Below are positions 61,319 to 64,000 of a stretch of DNA of 64,000 bases, in pieces. The stretch's first letter is position 1. Each line of letters opens with the position of its first letter. Position numbers and translations under genes: made by a program. This DNA comes from Mariniradius saccharolyticus AK6 (GTDB lineage: Bacteria > Bacteroidota > Bacteroidia > Cytophagales > Cyclobacteriaceae). The stretch is from positions 36,590 through 100,589 of the forward strand of contig NZ_AMZY02000023.1 of NCBI RefSeq assembly GCF_000330725.2, read 5' to 3'. The notes below the pieces were generated by a model. It was not told the DNA's origin and searched no databases. It saw only the letters and a program-made list of their open reading frames with translations.

Positions 61319-63724
61319 ATGCTAGTAATAAAAAGAGACGGACGCCGGGAATCGGTAAGATTTGACAAGATCACGACTAGGATCGAAAACCTTTGCTATG
61401 GCTTGGATTCACGATACATCCATCCCATTGAAGTTGCAAAAAAGGTCATCGACGGCCTTTATGACGGAGTAACGACCTCCGAATTGGATAACTTGGCGGC
61501 TGAGGTTTGCGCGTCCTTGACCGTGAAACACCCGGATTATGCAGTGTTGGCGGCACGCATCGCTATTTCCAATCTCCATAAGACAACATCACAGTCCTTT
61601 TCAAATACCATGAAGAGGATGTATACCTACATTAACCCAAAAACGGGGGAAAATGCGGCATTGATCGCCCCCGACGTTTATGGAGTAGTGAAAAACCACG
61701 CAGCCAAATTGGATGAGGCAATCGATTACACAAGGGATTTTGACTACGATTACTTTGGATTCAAAACCTTGGAAAAAAGTTACCTGATCAAATTGGATGG
61801 CAAAGTGGTCGAGCGTCCACAGCACATGCTGATGCGCGTCGCAGTAGGCATCCACAAAGAGGATATTGATTCTGCTATAGAAACCTACCATTTGCTCTCC
61901 CAAAAATGGTTTACGCACGCCACCCCAACGCTCTTCAATGCAGGGACTCCCAAGGCACAATTGTCGTCCTGCTTCTTGTTAACGATGAAAGATGACAGCA
62001 TCGATGGCATTTATGACACCTTGAAGCAGTGCGCCAAGATTTCACAATCCGCCGGCGGCATAGGGCTTTCTATCCACAATATCCGGGCAAAAGGAAGCTA
62101 TATCCGAGGAACAAATGGAGTTTCAAACGGTATCGTTCCAATGCTCAGAAATTTTGACATGACTGCTCGCTACGTGGACCAAGGAGGCGGCAAGAGAAAG
62201 GGAAGCTTTGCTATTTACCTAGAGCCATGGCATGCGGACGTTAAGGATTTTCTTGAATTGAAAAGAAACCACGGGAAAGAAGAAATGCGGGCTAGAGATC
62301 TGTTCTATGCCATGTGGATCCCAGACTTATTCATGAAACGGGTGGAGCAAAATGACGAATGGTCGCTGTTTTGTCCAAATGAAGCTCCGGGATTGGCAGA
62401 TTGCCATGGGGAAGAATTTGAAAGGCTGTATGAAAAATATGAGAAGGAAGGCCGGGCGAGGGAAGTAGTAAAAGCCCAAGAACTTTGGTTTGAGATTTTG
62501 GAATCCCAAATCGAGACTGGAACACCATACATGCTTTATAAGGACTCGGCCAACAAGAAGTCCAACCAACAGAATCTCGGAACAATCAAGTCTTCTAACC
62601 TCTGTACCGAAATTATTGAATACACAGCCCCTGATGAAGTGGCGGTTTGTAACCTCGCTTCAATCGCATTGCCAAAGTTTGTTACTGAAGGCCCAGACGG
62701 CAAGTTGTTCTTTGATCACAATAAGTTGTATGAGATAACGAAAGTTGCGACTCGAAACCTCAACAAAGTAATCGATATCAACTACTATCCTGTCGAAGAA
62801 GCCCGCAGGTCTAACTTCAGGCATAGGCCAATTGGGCTAGGCGTGCAAGGTTTGGCAGACGCGTTTATCATGTTGAGAATGCCGTTTGATTCAGCTGAGG
62901 CAAAAGGATTGAACGAGGATATTTTTGAGACGATCTACTACGCTGCGGTCGAAACATCCATGGAATTGGCCAAGACACAAGGTTCCTACGAGACCTTTGA
63001 AGGCTCACCAGCATCCAAGGGAATCCTTCAATTTGATATGTGGGGGGTAACTCCAAAGTCTGGCAGATGGAATTGGGATGAACTGAAAGTGAATGTTATT
63101 CAGCATGGCTTGAGAAATTCACTTCTTGTCGCTCCAATGCCTACAGCATCCACGTCCCAGATTCTTGGTAACAACGAATGTTTCGAACCATATACTTCCA
63201 ACATCTATACGAGACGTACGCTTTCGGGAGAGTTTATTGTCGTCAATAAGCATTTGATGAAGGATTTGATCAAACTGGGGCTTTGGAACGACACGATGAA
63301 AAACCGTCTGATCGCTGCAAATGGATCTGTTCAAAACATACCCGGAATCCCGCAAAATATCAAAGACATCTACAAGACTGTTTGGGAGCTATCCCAAAGG
63401 GTAATCATCGACATGGCTGCTGATAGAGGGGCATATATCTGTCAATCCCAAAGTATGAACGTATTCATGCAGGATCCAAACTTTGGTAAACTAACATCCA
63501 TGCATTTTTATGCTTGGAAAAAAGGGCTGAAGACAGGAATGTATTATTTGAGATCCCAGGCTGCTGCAGCTGCGATCCAGTTTACAGTAGACAAATCAGC
63601 ATTGGAGCCCGATAAAACTATTGTGGCTCAAACACCAACGATGGATTTGACCAAATCCCAAAAACAGGGTGCGATAGCTTGCTCATTGGACAATCCTGAA
63701 GATTGTGAAATGTGTGGGAGTTAA
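61319..63724 (+). CDS. nrdA: Class Ia ribonucleotide reductase large subunit
   Basis: This is the catalytic subunit that makes deoxyribonucleotides, 801 residues and of eukaryotic R1 type. Residues 1-90 form an ATP-cone allosteric domain ([16 protein letters not shown]). The active-site cysteines are Cys218 (QLSSCFLL), Cys429 (thiyl radical, NLCTEI) and Cys444 (VCNLASIAL), the same numbers as in mouse R1. The C-terminus ends in the reducible pair CEMC. Thioredoxin from the gene at 35988 could supply electrons. It follows nrdB after 36 bases and ends before a strong terminator. Confidence 0.97.
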   Translation: MLVIKRDGRRESVRFDKITTRIENLCYGLDSRYIHPIEVAKKVIDGLYDGVTTSELDNLAAEVCASLTVKHPDYAVLAARIAISNLHKTTSQSFSNTMKRMYTYINPKTGENAALIAPDVYGVVKNHAAKLDEAIDYTRDFDYDYFGFKTLEKSYLIKLDGKVVERPQHMLMRVAVGIHKEDIDSAIETYHLLSQKWFTHATPTLFNAGTPKAQLSSCFLLTMKDDSIDGIYDTLKQCAKISQSAGGIGLSIHNIRAKGSYIRGTNGVSNGIVPMLRNFDMTARYVDQGGGKRKGSFAIYLEPWHADVKDFLELKRNHGKEEMRARDLFYAMWIPDLFMKRVEQNDEWSLFCPNEAPGLADCHGEEFERLYEKYEKEGRAREVVKAQELWFEILESQIETGTPYMLYKDSANKKSNQQNLGTIKSSNLCTEIIEYTAPDEVAVCNLASIALPKFVTEGPDGKLFFDHNKLYEITKVATRNLNKVIDINYYPVEEARRSNFRHRPIGLGVQGLADAFIMLRMPFDSAEAKGLNEDIFETIYYAAVETSMELAKTQGSYETFEGSPASKGILQFDMWGVTPKSGRWNWDELKVNVIQHGLRNSLLVAPMPTASTSQILGNNECFEPYTSNIYTRRTLSGEFIVVNKHLMKDLIKLGLWNDTMKNRLIAANGSVQNIPGIPQNIKDIYKTVWELSQRVIIDMAADRGAYICQSQSMNVFMQDPNFGKLTSMHFYAWKKGLKTGMYYLRSQAAAAAIQFTVDKSALEPDKTIVAQTPTMDLTKSQKQGAIACSLDNPEDCEMCGS

Positions 63725-63748
63725 TTAATCGCTACAATACTGGATTTA

Positions 63749-63783
63749 CAAAAAATCGCTTGACGCTCTCAAGCGATTTTTTG
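63749..63783 (+). terminator. Terminator of nrdB-nrdA
   Basis: A perfect 15-bp stem (CAAAAAATCGCTTGA / TCAAGCGATTTTTTG) with loop CGCTC lies 25 bases after the nrdA stop. The T run is in the stem end. Confidence 0.92.
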
Positions 63784-64000
63784 TTTAGTGAGCGGATGCT
63801 GAATCGCCTATCACCTGCGCCCTGACTTTTAAGAAAGATAGTCTTCCGCCCAAGCTTTTCAATTTTGCAAACCATTTCCATACAATTAAGAATCCGTACA
63901 CAACTCGCTTCGATTTGAAAGACTGATAGCTCCTGGAATAATCCGTTTCTCAAGCGATTTTGACGGAGGCCTAAAAAGCAAAAAGCCAGCAGAGATTGCT
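63784..64000. other. Intergenic tail of the window, no gene recognised
   Basis: No credible coding frame was seen. The 15-base string CTCAAGCGATTTTGA at 63949-63963 nearly repeats the right arm of the nrdA terminator. The last bases (AAAAAGCCAGCA...TGCT) look like the left half of another hairpin cut by the window edge. Confidence 0.4.

Noticed and set aside
63732..63953. A 73-codon minus-strand frame downstream of nrdA
   Set aside because: It overlaps the nrdA terminator stem, which better explains the base pattern.
63984..64000. Half of a terminator hairpin at the window end
   Set aside because: Only four paired bases (AGCA / TGCT) can be seen before the window ends, so no terminator is claimed.

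Overview
The window looks like chromosomal DNA of a Bacteroidota bacterium, most likely order Cytophagales near Cyclobacteriaceae/Algoriphagus. This is inferred from gene content, not from a database search. The signs are a SusC/SusD pair, many lipoproteins with short Bacteroidota-type signal peptides, -7 promoter elements of the TAnnTTTG type, almost no Shine-Dalgarno sequences, a Na+-translocating NADH:quinone reductase, a DnaE polymerase with an N-terminal proofreading domain, and eukaryote-like class Ia ribonucleotide reductase. No rRNA, tRNA, CRISPR array, insertion sequence or prophage was seen.

Layout. 1-7.4 kb: truA (5' end cut by the window), an MsbA-like ABC exporter, three small envelope proteins including a collagen-like lipoprotein, hemE, a MOSC protein and two blocks of intergenic repeats. 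7.7-25.2 kb: the accessory core. It holds a SusC/SusD pair closed by a terminator, then three very large paralogous FG-GAP/VCBS + ASPIC/UnbV lipoproteins, a small overlapping lipoprotein, a PIN-domain toxin-antitoxin pair wedged between the second and third paralogue, and a lipoprotein vanadium-dependent haloperoxidase/PAP2 enzyme with all the vanadate-binding residues. 25.3-31.1 kb: rsmG, a large MscS-type channel, an AI-2E/PerM-family permease and a four-Asp-box sialidase-fold protein. 31.5-39.7 kb: dnaE, trxA, the overlapping selenium pair mnmH-selD, a DUF1080 protein and a DUF502 membrane protein. 39.8-44.5 kb: nqrABCDE, closed by a terminator and with no nqrF beside it. 44.6-55.6 kb: ispH, cmk, adenine deaminase, YraN, lipB, a PolB-type 3'-5' exonuclease, a second PIN toxin-antitoxin pair, RNase R, a polyprenyl synthase, a rhomboid protease and an HPF-like protein. 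55.8-63.8 kb: a 1022-residue Asp-box propeller protein, rpmA-rplU and nrdB-nrdA.

How the genes fit together. Most of the window is housekeeping: RNA modification, translation, haem, isoprenoid and lipoate synthesis, DNA precursors, replication and Na+ bioenergetics. The part most likely to be a poorly described system is 7.7-25.2 kb. Its organisation suggests an outer-membrane uptake or processing machine: a TonB-dependent channel with its SusD lid, several very large Ca2+-loop propeller lipoproteins, and a vanadate-dependent oxidase or phosphatase that would be lipid-anchored in the same compartment. The substrate cannot be read from the sequence.
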